Below are positions 26,849-39,607 of a stretch of DNA of 64,000 bases, piece by piece. This stretch comes from Solanum dulcamara (lineage: Eukaryota > Streptophyta > Magnoliopsida > Solanales > Solanaceae). Below the pieces are notes generated by a model. The model did not search any database and had not been told where the DNA came from. It saw nothing but the letters and a program-made list of their open reading frames with translations. Each line of letters begins with the position of its first letter. Position 1 is the stretch's first letter. The DNA lies in the NCBI RefSeq assembly GCF_947179165.1, contig NC_077237.1, positions 60,247,523 through 60,311,522 of the forward strand, written 5' to 3'. The translations under genes were made by a program, and so were the position numbers.

Positions 26849-27700
26849 ATGGAAGCTAACACTAGTAGAATAGTTACTTTGAATGGAGTTAATTGTGCCA
26901 TTTGGAAGGGAAAAAATGGAAGATCTGCTCTATGCCAAGAATTTTTATCAACCAGTCTTTACCACTGTAAATCTTGAAAATAAAATAGATGAAGAGTGAA
27001 ATCTATTGCACTGACAGGTGTGTGGATTTATTAGGCAATGGGTTGATGATAATGTGTTGAACCATATTTTTGGGAATCACATGCTCGTACCCTATAGGAG
27101 TATCTTGAAAGCTTGTATGCTCGGAAGGCTAGGAACAATAAAATGTTCTCAATAAATCAGATGTTAAGTTTAAAATATCATGATGGCTCTCCGATGACAG
27201 ATCACCTGAATAATTTTCAGGAAATCATGAATCAATTGTCTGCTATGGACATTAAATTTGATGAAGAAATTCAAGGCTTGCCTCTACTTGGTTCCCTACC
27301 AGACTCTTGGAAAATATTTAGAACTTCATTGTCAAATTCTACTACGGATGATGTGATTTCTATAGATTTCACCAAGAGTAGTGTCTTGAACGAAGAGATG
27401 TGAAGAAAATCTCAAGGTTCTTCTTCTTCTTCATCGAATGTCCTGGTAACTGGCTCCAAACAGAGAAATAAAAATCATGATTCTTAGAATAAAGAACATA
27501 GCATGAGCAAATTTAGAGGCAGACTTACGGATATTGAGTGCTATCATTGTGGCATGAAAGGGCACACAAAGAAGTTCTTCCAGAAATTAAAGAGGGAGAA
27601 CAAAGACAAAGTAGAAAATAAAGAAGATGGCAATGAAAATTGTCTAGCCACCATCTTCACCGAAGATCTTGTTATAGTCCTTGATGCAGATCTGCTAAAT
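26849..27700 (+). pseudogene. Copia gag, decayed
   Basis: ATG at 26849 starts MEANTSRIVTLNGVNCAIWKGK. One inserted base in the A-run near 26910 shifts the frame, and a stop replaces Trp in DEEWNL near 26998. The frame 27113-27403 then carries MLSLKYHDGSPMTDHLNNF and LLGSLPDSW of the UBN2/gag family. A CCHC zinc knuckle follows at about 27539-27580 (CYHCGMKGHTKKFF), in which the final Cys has become Phe, so RNA binding would be impaired. Confidence 0.9.
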
Positions 27701-27714
27701 ATTAGTTGTGATAA

Positions 27715-27990
27715 GTCAAGCTGGGTTGTGGACACTGGTGCCGCATCTCATGTGACATCAAGGAAGGAGTTTTTCTCTTTCTATACTCCGAGCGACTTTA
27801 GAACCTTGAGTATGGGTAATGAGACTGTATCCACGGTGGTTGGTGTTGGTAAAATTTATTTGAAAACTAGTATTGGAACTAAACTAGTTCTGAACAATGT
27901 AAAATATTCACCTGATGTTCGTCTGCTTCTAATTTCTATTGGTGTTCTAGATAATGAAGGATATGTTAGTATCAACGGTGGAGGAAAATA
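27715..27990 (+). pseudogene. Copia aspartic protease
   Basis: WVVDTGAASHVTSRKEFF at about 27722-27775 holds the catalytic DTGA motif. It is followed by the beta-strand pattern LSMGNETVSTVVGVG. The frame stays open to TAA at 27989-27991, where full-length relatives continue into integrase without a stop. The domain would cleave the polyprotein. Here it is isolated by stops on either side. Confidence 0.85.
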
Positions 27991-28015
27991 AAAACTTATT
28001 AAGGGTTCCTTAGTT

Positions 28016-29113
28016 GTGGCACATGGTAACAAACGCCGTGGTCTATACTGGACTACAACTTCTACTTGTGCCAATACGGTGAATGCAGTTGAGAGCAATA
28101 ACTCTTCAACTTTATGGAACAAGAGGCTTAGCCACATCAGTGAGAAAGGACTTAATGTTTTGGCCAAGAAGAAATTATTGTCAGATTTCCAAAGTGCTAA
28201 ATTAGAAAAGTGTGAGCACTACTTGGCTAGAAAACAAAATAAAGTTTCCTTTAAGTCTAACCCTCCTTCAAGAAAGCCAGAGTTGCTTGAGTTGGTGCAC
28301 TCTTATTTATGCGGTCCAATAAAGACAAAGACTCTGGGTGGTGCACTCTACTTTGTCGCTTTCATTGATGAATTCTCAAGAAAGCTTTGGGTCTATGTCT
28401 TGTAGACTAAGGACCAAGTTTTAGGTTTCTTTAAGCAGTTTCACGCTTCAGTTGAAAGAGAAACTGGAAAGAAACTTAAATGTATTCGTACTGATAATGG
28501 TGGTGAATATTATGGACCATTTGATGAATACTGCAAGCATCAAGGTATTAGGCACCAAAAGACTCCTCCTAAAACTCCTCAACTTAATGGGTTGGCTGAG
28601 AGGATGAACAGGACCTTGATGGAAAAAGTTAGACGTTTACTTTCTGAAGCAAAGTTGCCGAACTCCTTTTGAGGTGAAGCCTTATTGACCGCTGTACATG
28701 TCATTAACTTATCTCTTGTTGTTGCTTTGCAAAATGATGTTCCAAATAGAGTTTGGTATGATAAAGATGTTTCTTATGACCATTTGAGAGTATTTGGTTG
28801 CAAAACTTTTGTACATGTGCCGAAAGATGAGAGGTCAAAGTTAGATGCTAAGACAAGGCAGTACATTTTTGTTAAATATAGCCTTGATAAATTTGGTTAT
28901 AGGTTATATGATCCAATTGAGAAGAAGCTTGTGAGAAGTCGCGATATTGTCTTCATGGAAAATCAAACTATTGAAGATATTGACAGAACGGAGAAGCTAA
29001 AATCTTCAAGTTCAGATGGAGTAGTCCATCTTGATCAAGTTTCTCATACAAGTGTGCATGACGTTGGTAGGCTTGATGATCATGGTGATGCTGAGAATCA
29101 TGTATCAAATTAA
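28016..29113 (+). pseudogene. Copia integrase
   Basis: The pre-integrase zinc region is LWNKRLSHISEKGLNVL..CEHYLARKQ; the second Cys of CxxC is replaced by Tyr. The core keeps the catalytic triad: Asp in FIDEFSRKLW, Asp in RTDNGGEY and Glu in NGLAERMNRTL. In-frame stops occur at 28403-28405 and 28671. The C-terminal part reads LRVFGCKTFVHVPKDERSKLD at 28780-28850. A two-stop integrase cannot be functional. Confidence 0.9.
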
Positions 29114-29394
29114 CATGTTGATTTTGATGATACCAATGATGTTATTGTTAATTCTCCTGTTCATGAAGTTGTAGACGAATCAAATATTCCTCTTAGAAGG
29201 TCCACAAGATAACGTATTCCTTTCTCTCGCTATTCACCTAATGAGTATGTACTACTCACTGATGATGGTGAACCAGAGTGTTATGAGGAAGCTATGGAAG
29301 ATAACCAAAAGGATCAGTTAATTAAATCATATAAGATGAGATGAAATCTTTACATGAGAATCACACTTATGAGTTGGTGAAATTGCCTAAGGGC

Positions 29395-32300
29395 TGTCAT
29401 GACCCAACCCCGTAGGTCGCGACTGGGGTCCGACCTGGACCCCCCCGTACACATATCTATCAGATGTGGTCACATTGAACTGTAAATAAAATAATATCAT
29501 GTAACAGAGCCCCACTGGGCGATAATATTTACATATACCTGTAGCCCTTTTTGTTCGTATCACAACATGACCGGGCACGCAAGCCGACAAGGCTGCCATA
29601 ACATAACAACATGTACAATATATCATATAGACCCAGCTGAACCAAACTGACATATACAACCCACATATACATGTCTGCAGACCTCTAAACATATAAATGA
29701 CAACATATGGAGGGACAGGGCCCCCCCCGTACCCCTGAATGGATAAAATATTTTCTATACATCCGTGGACAATATTAAAACTAGGCCCCGATACAATGGA
29801 GCCTCTTCCAGCTGAGCTGCATAGAACCCTAAGCTAACGGACTCCCAAAATCTGTATCTGTACCTGTGGGCATGAACGCAGCCCCCCGGGAAAGGGGGGT
29901 CAGTACGACATATGCACTGAGTATGTAAAATGTAATATAATACACTGGGGGTATATTCGAAATAGAGAAGCAGGGGAACAAATTATTAAATTAAAGTCAT
30001 GTACTTGTACTCTGTGAATCACAAAAGCATGCATGCTCAATTTATACAATATAGCCGGCCCTTTCAAGGATCCGGTGAATCACATCTGTAGGACCATCAT
30101 AGGCCCGACGCCATCACCACCTTATTACAACGCATCATCATATATCTATACACGTATCCTGGCCCTCTATTGAGGGACTCAGGGAATAATGCAGTGAACT
30201 GTGCACGAGAACATATCCTGGCCCGGGACTCAGGGAAAGAAGTGTTACAATATACACGAGTAGAGTAGTGAGTAACTATATGCAATTTAAATCATTATTA
30301 GAGACTTGACCGTATAAGAAGATTCAAATTTTGTCGGAGGACTCGAGTAGTAGTGTAGTCATCTCGAGTGACTTCTAAATGCCATTATGGGCAATATCAA
30401 TTATAATCTTGGGGCTCCTAGACATGTAATAAAGTAAAGCCAAATCGCTTATGGAACCAAGAACATTTGTTAACATATAGTCTGTAAGACTTGGAGCCTG
30501 TACATTTGTTACCTCTTTAACATATAAAAGTTTCCAGGGAAATAGTTTAACTACTATCAGAGTTCGATATTCAAAAGTAATTAAGATATGTTTAAGAATG
30601 GAGTTACCTCAGAGTTCAGATCAGATTCAGCTTACGACTAAGACAAGGACATGCCCCAAAAGAAGAAAGAGAATAAGCTCTATTTAGTCTGTACCTTTCT
30701 TCAGGTGATCTTCATATACATATTTTGTATCCGGCCCTTCACGGGGCTCGGTGAACCACTATGGCATTGTAACCTCATTTTTGTATCAAATACATCTCAA
30801 TGAAAATGAGAGATAGCTTCCCATAGATTACATTCTGATACATAGAAGCCCTACTAGGCAATACTTAATCTTCACAGAAACTCTAATACTGAACAATGGA
30901 TAGGAGTTATGAGGTGTACTCAGAATTCTGGGAATGGAATTATCCCCAAACTTCATATACAATTCACTTAAGGCTAAACATTTCCAAAAGGAAAGAAAGA
31001 TAGATGTACGAACTTATACCAAAACATGCCAAGAGAAAGCTTTACATACCTTGTCTGAGTTATTCCTCATCCTGTTCGCCTCGTCGTCCTTTGAACCTAT
31101 TCAACATGAAATTAATATGAATATCAACCCCTCTTAACTTTCCACCACCTCAGGTTACATCTTAGTATTAATGGAATCTATTTCCTTAGTCGTTTCCCCG
31201 ACTAGTTCTGTTATTTGCTAAGGCGTCGACGAAAATTGGGCAGCACCTCCCTTATAATGTGCCCTATCTAAATTTCCAATTAGGTCCCTAAGACCTACAG
31301 CCAACCAACAACAACAACCTGCAGCAATTCATACCAACCATATACAACATAAATTTCAAACGACTTATTCAAAATTACGATATCAAAATAGGGTTTCTAG
31401 TTTCCATTTTTGTCAAACCTTTAACCGTACGAAGAGGGGGGTCATGTGGATGAAACCAGAAGCTCCACCACCTCATTTAAAAAAATTTTAGACCCTGCAA
31501 CCACAAGCCACACCCCTGCAGCAGCACCTCATAAGAACAACACTCTATTTCGGCAACAATTCAACTATAGCGACTTCAATTTAGTTTATTCCGAATGTCG
31601 AACTTTTTGCGACTTTTCCACAACTTACAGCAGACCAAAAGGTGTGTAATACACCCTATAATAACACCATAAATTCCAAATTTAAAGGAGAAGTCTTACC
31701 TTACCCGAAATTGGCCAAAGCTAGCCAAATCGCAACTCGGAACTTCTTCAAACGCGCTGAACTTGAGCGGGCTGTTTGTGCGACTTCCTCGCTGCCCCAA
31801 ATTAAAATTTTATGTTATTAAGCATAATTATACAGATGAGTGACACTTCAAATAATTAATTCACGAAACAAAAACTGGAAGCTCACCCCAAAAGGGCCCA
31901 ACCCATAGCCCTCTCCCTTTTATCCTCTAGGTTTTCTTCTTTGAGCTTCTTTTAGTTTTTCAAGTGTAGAACTGAAAATATGGTTTCGTAAGCATTGTAA
32001 TATACATATATACACCTCCACGTATTTTAGGAACGTCGCATATAATTAATTCACGGAGAGAAAATTAGAAAACTCACCTTTAAGCTTCTAAGCTATGGCT
32101 GCCTTTCTCTTTCACGTTTTCTCCCTATGTTGCTACTGCTTTTGGATAAATGAATCCATGAAGAGTCAACATATATATATGAGGTGACACGTGTCATCCC
32201 CTAAGGGTGACACGTGTCAGGCCCTTATTGGGCCACCTCAAATATACGGCCAATGGGGTGCTGCCACGTGGCAGTGGGGTCCACCACCCTCAAGCAGGTG

Positions 32301-32728
32301 GGTCACCTACTTGACCCCAAGCAGGTGGGTCACCTGCCTGCTTGAGGTGCTGCCACGTTTCACCCTCCTAGGCTGCCACATGTCCAATTTGTTTTCCTTC
32401 TGGTGGGTTCGTAATCTCATTCGTAATCTCGTCTCACTTTAAGAGCCTATGAGACCCTTGTTACGTAAGCTTGGTATGTAATCAAGTAACTCACGTATGT
32501 AAGACTTCCAAATTAGTAGCTTACATAGATAAGCCGAGTCCTATGATGCGTTACTTGGCCTCCGACTCCTTTCGACTTCTCTTGACCCTATTTCCAACCT
32601 TACCTACCATGAGGTGTCACATTCTCCCTTCTTAGAGTTGTTCAATAGGGTCGTAATTTAATTAGCTCACATACTATCTTCTAAGTAACTTAAGTAACCT
32701 TCCGAGTTCAAAGATGTGGGGTGTAACA
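29395..32728 (-). repeat. 3' LTR of the long-LTR Gypsy element
   Basis: This copy of 3334 bp reads TGTCATGACCC at its left edge and GTGTAACA at its right. It is nearly identical to 36260-39607. Duplicated small frames (for example 31446-31649 versus 38298-38513) arise only because it is an LTR pair. Near 32180-32390 it holds repeated GACACGTGTCA and CCACGTG palindromes. Confidence 0.9.
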
Positions 32729-32742
32729 TCCTTCCCCCCTTT
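32729..32742 (-). promoter_or_regulatory. Polypurine tract
   Basis: On the minus strand, AAAGGGGGGAAGGA directly precedes the LTR start TGTTACACCCC. This is where second-strand DNA synthesis starts in LTR retrotransposons, and it confirms the minus orientation. Confidence 0.8.
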
Positions 32743-33099
32743 AGAACATTCATCCCCGAATGTTAAATACAACTTCCTTTAAGACTTTATAAAAATTATA
32801 GAGGGGTTCTTTTCCTTTATGCTAGCACATACATTTCCATCTATATTATTAACATACGAGTGCTCAAGAGTTGGAGTTACCTGTAGAGGTGCGAATACTT
32901 GTGTTTCATGTTCTCTTTAATTTCCCCGGTCATCCTCTTTCTGGTTTTGGTTTTTCCACCGTATCTTAACGGAAGGCACGTCCTCAGTTCGTCACCTTCC
33001 AATTTGCCAATCAAAGATGGAAATAAGTTTCTCCTCGTAGGATAACTCTTCCATCTCACGAACTTTATTTATGAGACATACTATGGGTGGATCACTAGT

Positions 33100-33830
33100 A
33101 CCTTTGTGAGACATCTATATCTGATAGACTGGGCGTATGGTTTCCAAATTAGGTGGTGAGCTCAACTTACCAGCCGCATTACCCACCTTACACGCAACCT
33201 AATACAGTCTAATATATTTTTGGGTTAAGTCCCCTTTTCTGGGTGACTCCGTTATGAACATCCAATCATCCGTTTGAACTCTGAATGTCGATGTCAATTA
33301 TCTGTATATCATTTTTTGCCGACTTTGGGCTTTTAGTCAATAGCTTGCTTAATCATGTCGGGGCCTTCTTAGCTTAGTCTTTTTAACATCTACCCATCCA
33401 ATAGGGGACTTACACATCTTACTCTACCAGTCTTGTACGGAGCCATTGGGATACCAGAGTGGTAGCCATTATGGTAGGTAATCTTAATAAGTGGTGGATG
33501 ATCATCTCAGTTGCTCCTAAGCCAACCATATAATAGTATGCTTAGTCTGCTCAATAGCCTGAGGAAGAATACGGTATGAAGACCTGTCTGTGCTCCCGAC
33601 CTTTTCTTGGACTGATCTCTAGACGTTAACCATAATCAAAGTCCCTCTATCTGAGATATTAATTGGGGAAACCTCACGAAACCTTACTATTCTTCATATT
33701 CTATAATTCCACCTAATTTCAACTATATAGGTGCTTTTGATTGGAGCAAATGGGATGATTCATCGGCCTATTCGCAATAACCCACATAGAACCCTACTTT
33801 TACAAAGTATAAGATAGGTTCATAATAACG
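33100..33830 (-). pseudogene. Decayed Gypsy integrase
   Basis: With frameshifts allowed, the minus strand reads WVIANR near 33790, then INISDRGT near 33660 (second catalytic Asp region of Gypsy integrases, usually SIISDRGTQF). RSYRILPQAIEQTKHTI follows near 33590-33540 in place of STAFHPQTDGQAERTIQ. DDHPPLIKITYHNGYHSGIP near 33510-33450 and CVSPLLDG then GPDMIKQAI follow. Stops are frequent and no domain is functional. Location next to the 3' LTR matches Gypsy gene order. Confidence 0.7.
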
Positions 33831-34920
33831 TTGATAACTTAGGGCTCCTTAACCTCGTATAGTTCTTCTCGACTCTCTCCTAGACTTCAACTGGCACTCT
33901 ATCTTTTGGGTTCTTCTTTTCTTTTTCCCAATCCTTAGAGGTTGGTTATTGAATAATGCTGAAGTCCACTCATATAGTGGATCTCATAGTCGTTCTGTGC
34001 TTTTCCTATCATGATCTGGTCTAACTCTGAAGGAATTTTGGCATAGAAGCTCGCCATCCTGTAGAAATCAGCTAGTTCTGCCAGTTTTACTTAGACCCTT
34101 TCACAATTTCCCTTACCCCCGCTTGTAATCCTCTAGACACATTGTCTCGTGTTATTCTTTACCTTTGCAAGATTATGAGAGGGTACAAGAGGTACCCTAG
34201 TGTTACCTCACGAGTGTTCCTGTTTACCCTACATTTTTCTCCCTTATCCTACCCTCGATATTGGGGTAGATCATTGGTCCATTCGTGATCATGTCTTACT
34301 TCACTCGTAGTATTAATTCCATCTCGATAGTTTGACTTAACCTATCTTTGCATCTCTCGATAGTTAATTATAACTTGGGCTCCCTTGCCTAGGACAATAG
34401 ATGCGGATACTCCGTAAGGTCCTACCACTCTTTTACCTTACAACTTTATACATTCTCGGTGGAGTAGGTAACCTGTGATCGAAGGAGAAGGGACTAATAT
34501 CATTAATTCACAGGTAACATTCCCTGTAGAGCCATCTGTCAATGGAGTGTGAAGTGAGTCTTGTAGCCCAGGTCATACTGCGGAATTTTTGACCTTGGGT
34601 ATTACTTCCTGTTATCCGTAAGTTACATCAAATGATATCCTTACCTTTTGGGTTTTGCTTTTTCTTGCCCTCAGAGTTGGTTGCCTAGTGGTGTCGAAAT
34701 TCCCTCGCCCACTAGCCCATATAGCCCTTCGGTGGTTTGCCTCTTATTAACAGGTACTATGTTGACGAACTATGGCATTCGAATATGTCGTCAGTTAGCA
34801 ATTAGCTAATCCTTCTTGTTTTGCTTAAGTCCTTGTTAGAATTACCTTAACGTATCTTATAATACTCCAGGTACATAATCTCATATCATTTCTCCGTCGC
34901 TAGTTCAGATTCTTCCATCT

Positions 34921-35038
34921 CGTGTGATCATACCAGCACTAACACATTAAGTTCCATCAGAATTTTGAAGTTAAGCGTGCTGGGGTGAGAGTAATACTGG
35001 GATGGGTAACCTCCCTGGGAAGTCTTCATGTCGCATTT
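34921..35038 (+). rRNA. 5S rRNA-like sequence (pseudogene) inside the Gypsy interior
   Basis: About 118 bp align end to end with plant 5S rRNA. GATCATACCAGCACTAA, CCATCAGAA, AAGTTAAGCGTGCT, GAGAGTA, GGATGGGT and CTGGGAAGTC are in order and at almost the right spacing. Most differences from the consensus as I recall it are C-to-T or G-to-A changes, plus one extra C in the box C region (CCTCCCTGGG). Internal promoter boxes A and C are recognisable but altered. It runs antisense to the retrotransposon. It is a single relic, not part of a 5S array. Confidence 0.75.
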
Positions 35039-36241
35039 CATTGTAATCCTTTCCACGATGTGCGGGCACTCAATTTAGCCCAAGATTTACCTCAGCGTTA
35101 TCTCGCGAGTCTTTATGTTTCGCCCTGTACTTTCGTCTGTTATCTTGCATCCAGTACCGACGTAGACCTTTAACTCCACTATCCTCTATTCAGTTTATGT
35201 TCTTCTTATTTTCTACCACAGGAGGCTTTGTATTCCTTTTTCTTTGGTGATTTATCTATCGCAACATCATTTGCGACTAACTCTATAACCAACATTTTGG
35301 CTTTTGGTCTAGCATGCTGTCATTATCCTTCGTAATGTCTCTTAAGTTGGTTGATATCCTTTCATGGTTACACTCTTTTGTTTTTATCCGCAGCTGCCTT
35401 CTAGTGTTATGTCTGTCAGGGTCTCGTCAAAAACTCCTTAACGCTGCCTTAGATAGCATTCTAGCTTCCATCCAATTATTGGTAGCTTCCAGACCTTTCT
35501 AACTTGGTTTGGTAAGATATCTTGTTGATGTTTAGACGTCCATCTTAAATATATTCCCATATCGATTGCCTTCATCTTACTTTTGCCATTTTCTCATTAA
35601 CTTCCCCCCTTTAGAGGGTACTCATACTTTCCTTTGTTTGTACCTGTAGTCGTTCTAATTCCAATTAGGTAGTGCTAATATTCCAACGATAAGGTTTTCT
35701 TGGAGTAGTAGCTTTATCCCAACCTATATCCTGTGCTTCTTGGGGCGAATAGAAGTTGCGCCATTTATTCCTTAAGTTTTCCATCCTCGTCCCTTAAGGG
35801 TTCCACTATTTTTGGGGCGACGTTGTGTACTCGCGTCATTTTTTTGTATTGTAAGCCCCATGCTCTTACTGCGTTCTCAACGCAGGCCTTTAACTTAGTC
35901 AACGCGTACTATGTGCGTCTGACTAGTGGTTCCACTTTACATTTCAATATTAGTTCAATACATTACCAAACGGATATCTTCCGTGCCTTTACTTTACTTA
36001 CCTGCGTGCTTCATAATGTCCCATGTCATCAATTACCTCCTTTTGTTAGTGTCCTCCCTCTGTTAAGATCCAAGGTTACTATAAAGAATTTTCCTATGAC
36101 TAAGATCTATAGCATCATCTCAGATGTGAAAGGAAGGAAACATCCTAAATGCCTTGTAGCTTCCTGTTTATAGATGTGGCGCGCAACACACCGATAAACA
36201 AGACTCTACTAGACACAGTCTGCAGACACTCCAAGGACGAA
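35039..36241. other. Gypsy interior, leader side, no gene recognised
   Basis: On the minus strand, the first 170 bp after the primer-binding site (36241-36080) match the leader of the Gypsy element at 47980-48120, including the CTTGGAGTGTCT and GTTTATCGGTRTGTTG phrases. Where gag should follow, no gag text could be read. The 146-codon plus-strand frame at 35733-36173 is antisense and resembles nothing known. Confidence 0.6.
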
Positions 36242-36257
36242 CTGCTCTGATACCACT
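36242..36257 (-). promoter_or_regulatory. Primer-binding site of the long-LTR Gypsy element
   Basis: The minus strand reads TGGTATCAGAGCAG from 36255 downward, complementary to initiator methionine tRNA. It lies 3-4 bp inside the 5' LTR edge at 36260. Confidence 0.9.
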
Positions 36258-36259
36258 TC

Positions 36260-39200
36260 TATCACGACCCAATCCTGTAGGTCGCGACTGGGGTCCGACC
36301 TGGACCCCCCGTACACATATCTATCAGCTGTGGTCATATTGAACTGTAAATAAAACAATATCATGTAACAGAGCCCCACTAGGCGATAACATTTACATAT
36401 ACCTGTAGCCCTTTTTGTTCGTGTTACAACATGACCGGGCACGCAAGCCGACAAGGTTGCCATAACATAACAACATGTACAATATATCATATAGACCCAG
36501 CTGAACCAAACTGACATATACAACCCACATATACATGTCTGTAGACCTCTAAACATATAAATCACAACATATGGCGGGACAGGGCCTCCGCCATACCCCT
36601 GAATGGATAAAACAATTTCTATACATCCGTGGACAATATCAAAACTAGGCCCCGATACAATGGAGCCTCTTCCAGCTGAGCTGCATAGAACCCTAAGCTG
36701 ACGGACTCCCAAAATCTGTATCTGTACCTGTGGGCATGAACGCAGCCCCCCAGGAAAGGGGGGTCAGTACGACATATGCAATGAGTATGTAAAATGTAAC
36801 ATAATACACTGGGGGTATATTCGAAATAGAGAAGCAGGGGAACAAATTATTAAATTGAAGTTATGTACCTGTACTCTATGAATCACAAAAGCATGCATGC
36901 TCAATTTATACAATATAGCCGGCCCTTTCAGGGGTCCGGTGAATCACATCTGTAGGACCATCATAGGTCTGGCGCCATCGCCACCATATTACAACATATC
37001 ATCATATATCTATACACGTATCCTGGCCCTTTATTGAGGGACTCAGGGAATAATGCAGTCAACTGTGCACGAGAACATATCCTGTCCTGGGACTCAGGGA
37101 AAGAAGTGTTATAATATACACGAGTAGAGTAGTGAGTTACTATATGCAATTTAAATCATTATTAGAGACTTGACCGTATAAGAAGATTCAAATTTTGTCG
37201 GAGGACTCGAGTAGTAGTGTAGTCATCTCGAGTGACTTCTAAATGCCATTATGGGAAATATCAATTATAATCTCAGGGCTCCTAGACATGTACTAAAGTA
37301 AAGCCAAATCGCTTATGGAACCAGGAACATTTGTTAACATACAGTCTGTAAGACTTGGAGCCTGTATATTTGTTACCTCTTTAACATATAAAAGTTTCCA
37401 GGGAAATAGTTCAACTACTATCAGAGTTCGATATTCAAAAGTAATTAAGAGATGTTTAAGAATGGAGTTACCTCGGAGTTCAGATCAGATTCAACTTACG
37501 ACTAAGACAAGGACATGCCCCAAAAGAAGAAAGAGAATAAGCTCTATTTAGTCTGTACCTTTCTTCAGGTGATCTTCATATACATATTTAGTACCCGTCC
37601 CTTCACGGGGCTCGGTGAACCACTATGGCATTGTAACCTCATTTTCGTATCAAATACATCTCAATGAAAATGAGAGATAGCTTCCCATACATTACATTCT
37701 GACACATAGAAGCCCTACTATGCAATACTTAATCTTCACAGAAACTCTAATACTGAACAGTGGATAGGGGTTATGAGGCGTACTCGGAATTCTGGGAATG
37801 GAATTATCCCCAAACTTCATATACAATTAACTTAAGGCTAAAAATTGCCAAAAGGAAAGAAAGATAGTTGTACGAACTTATACCAAAACATGCCAAGAGA
37901 AAGCTTTACATACCTTGTCTGAGTTATTCCTCATCCTGTTCGCCTCGTCATCCTTTGAACCTATTCAACATGAAATTAGTATAAATATCAACCCCTCTTA
38001 ACTTTCCAGCACCTCAGGTTACATCTTAGTATTAATGGAATCTATTTCCTTAGTCGTTTCCCCGACTAGTTCTGTTATTTGCTAAGGCGTCGACGAAAAT
38101 TGGGCAGCACCTCCCCTATAATGTGCCCTATCAAAATTTCCAATTAGGTCCCTAAGACCTACAGCCAACCAACAACAACAACCTGCATCAATTCATACCA
38201 ACCATATACAACATAAATTTCAAACGACTTATTCAAAATTACGATATCAAAATAGGGTTTCTAGTTTCCATTTTTGTCAAACCTTTAACCGTACAAAGTG
38301 GGCGGTTGTGTGGCTGAAACCAGAAGCTCCACCACCTCATTTAGAATATTTTTAGACCCTGCAACCACAAGCCACACCCCTGCAGCAGCACCTTACAAGA
38401 AAAACACTCTATTTCGGCAACAATTCAACTATAGCGACTTCAATTTAGTTTATTCCGAACATCGAACTTTTTACGACTTTTCCACAACTTCCAGCAGCCC
38501 AAAAGGTGTTTAATACACCCTATAATAACACCATAAATTCCAAATTTATATGAGAAGTCTTACCTTACCTGAAATTGGCCAAAACTAGCCAAATTGCAAC
38601 TCGGAACTTCTTCAAACGCGCTGAACTTGAGCGAGCTGTTTGTGCGACTTCCTCGCTGCCCCAAATTAAAATTTTATGTTATTAAACATAATTATACTGC
38701 TTATTGACACTTCAAATAATTAATTCACGGAACGAAACCCGGAATCTCACCCCAAAAGGGCCCAACCCATAGCCCTCTCCCTTTGATCCTCTAGGTTTTC
38801 TTCTTTGAGCTTCTTTTAGTTTTTCAAGTGTAGAACTGAAAATATGGTTTCGTAAGCATTGTAATATACATATATACACCTCCACGTATTTTAGGAACAT
38901 CGCATATAATTAATTCACGGAGAGAAAATTAGAAAACTCACCTTTAAGCTTCCAAGCTATGGCTGCCTTTCTCTTTCACGTTTTCTCCCTATGTTGCTAC
39001 TGCTTTTGGATAAATGAATCCATGAAGAGTCATATACACATATATATATATATATATATGAGGTGACACGTGTCAGCCTCTAAGGGTGACACGTGCCAGG
39101 CCCTTATTGGGTCACCTCAAACATGCGACCAATGGGGTGCTGCCACATGGCAGTGGGGTCCACCCCCCTAAGAAGATGGGTCATCTACTTGACCCCAAGT

Positions 39201-39607
39201 AGGTGGGTCACTTGCCTGCTTGAGGTGATACCACGTGTCACCCTCCTAGGCTGCCACGTGTCCAATATTTTTTCCTCCCTCGTGGGTTCGTAATCTCGTT
39301 CGTAATCTCGTCTCACTTTAAGAGCCTATGAGACCCTTGTTACGTAAGATTGGTATGTAATCAAGTAACTCACATATGTAAGACTTCCAAATTAGTAGCT
39401 TACATAGATAAGCCGAGTCCTACGATGCGTTATTTGGCCTCCAACTCCTTTCGACTTCTCTTGATCATATTTCCAACCTTCCCTACCATGAGGTGTCACA
39501 TTCTCCCTTCTTAGAGTTGTTCAATAGGGTCGTAACTTAAGTAGGTCACATACTAGCTTCTAAGTAACTTAAGGAACCTTCCGAGTTCAAAGATGTCGGG
39601 TGTAACA
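36260..39607 (-). repeat. 5' LTR of the long-LTR Gypsy element
   Basis: This copy of 3348 bp reads TATCACGACCC at its left edge and GTGTAACA at its right. A longer (TA)n run near 39044-39057 and scattered substitutions distinguish it from the other LTR. The G-box-like palindromes recur near 39060-39260. Confidence 0.9.

Larger units (their letters stand above)
29395..39607 (-). mobile_element. Long-LTR Ty3/Gypsy element with decayed interior
   Basis: This 10.2-kb insertion in the Copia reverse transcriptase has a near-perfect 5-bp target duplication: AGGGC before 29395 and AAGGC after 39607. Terminal repeats are 29395-32728 and 36260-39607. The primer-binding site (minus strand) is at 36255-36242 and a polypurine tract at 32742-32729, fixing the orientation as minus. 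The 3.5-kb interior has no long frame but keeps integrase traces and a 5S-like insert. The LTRs look only a few percent different by eye, so the element probably moved recently using proteins from elsewhere. Confidence 0.9.

Noticed and set aside
34921..35038. A functional 5S rRNA gene or part of a 5S array
   Set aside because: Single copy, numerous changes including in promoter boxes, no tandem spacer, and located inside a retrotransposon.
35733..36173. 146-codon plus-strand frame
   Set aside because: It is antisense to a decayed Gypsy interior and has no recognisable protein similarity.
31446..38513. Two similar 67- and 71-codon frames (31446-31649, 38298-38513)
   Set aside because: Their similarity reflects their location in the paired LTRs, not a conserved gene; neither has a known domain.
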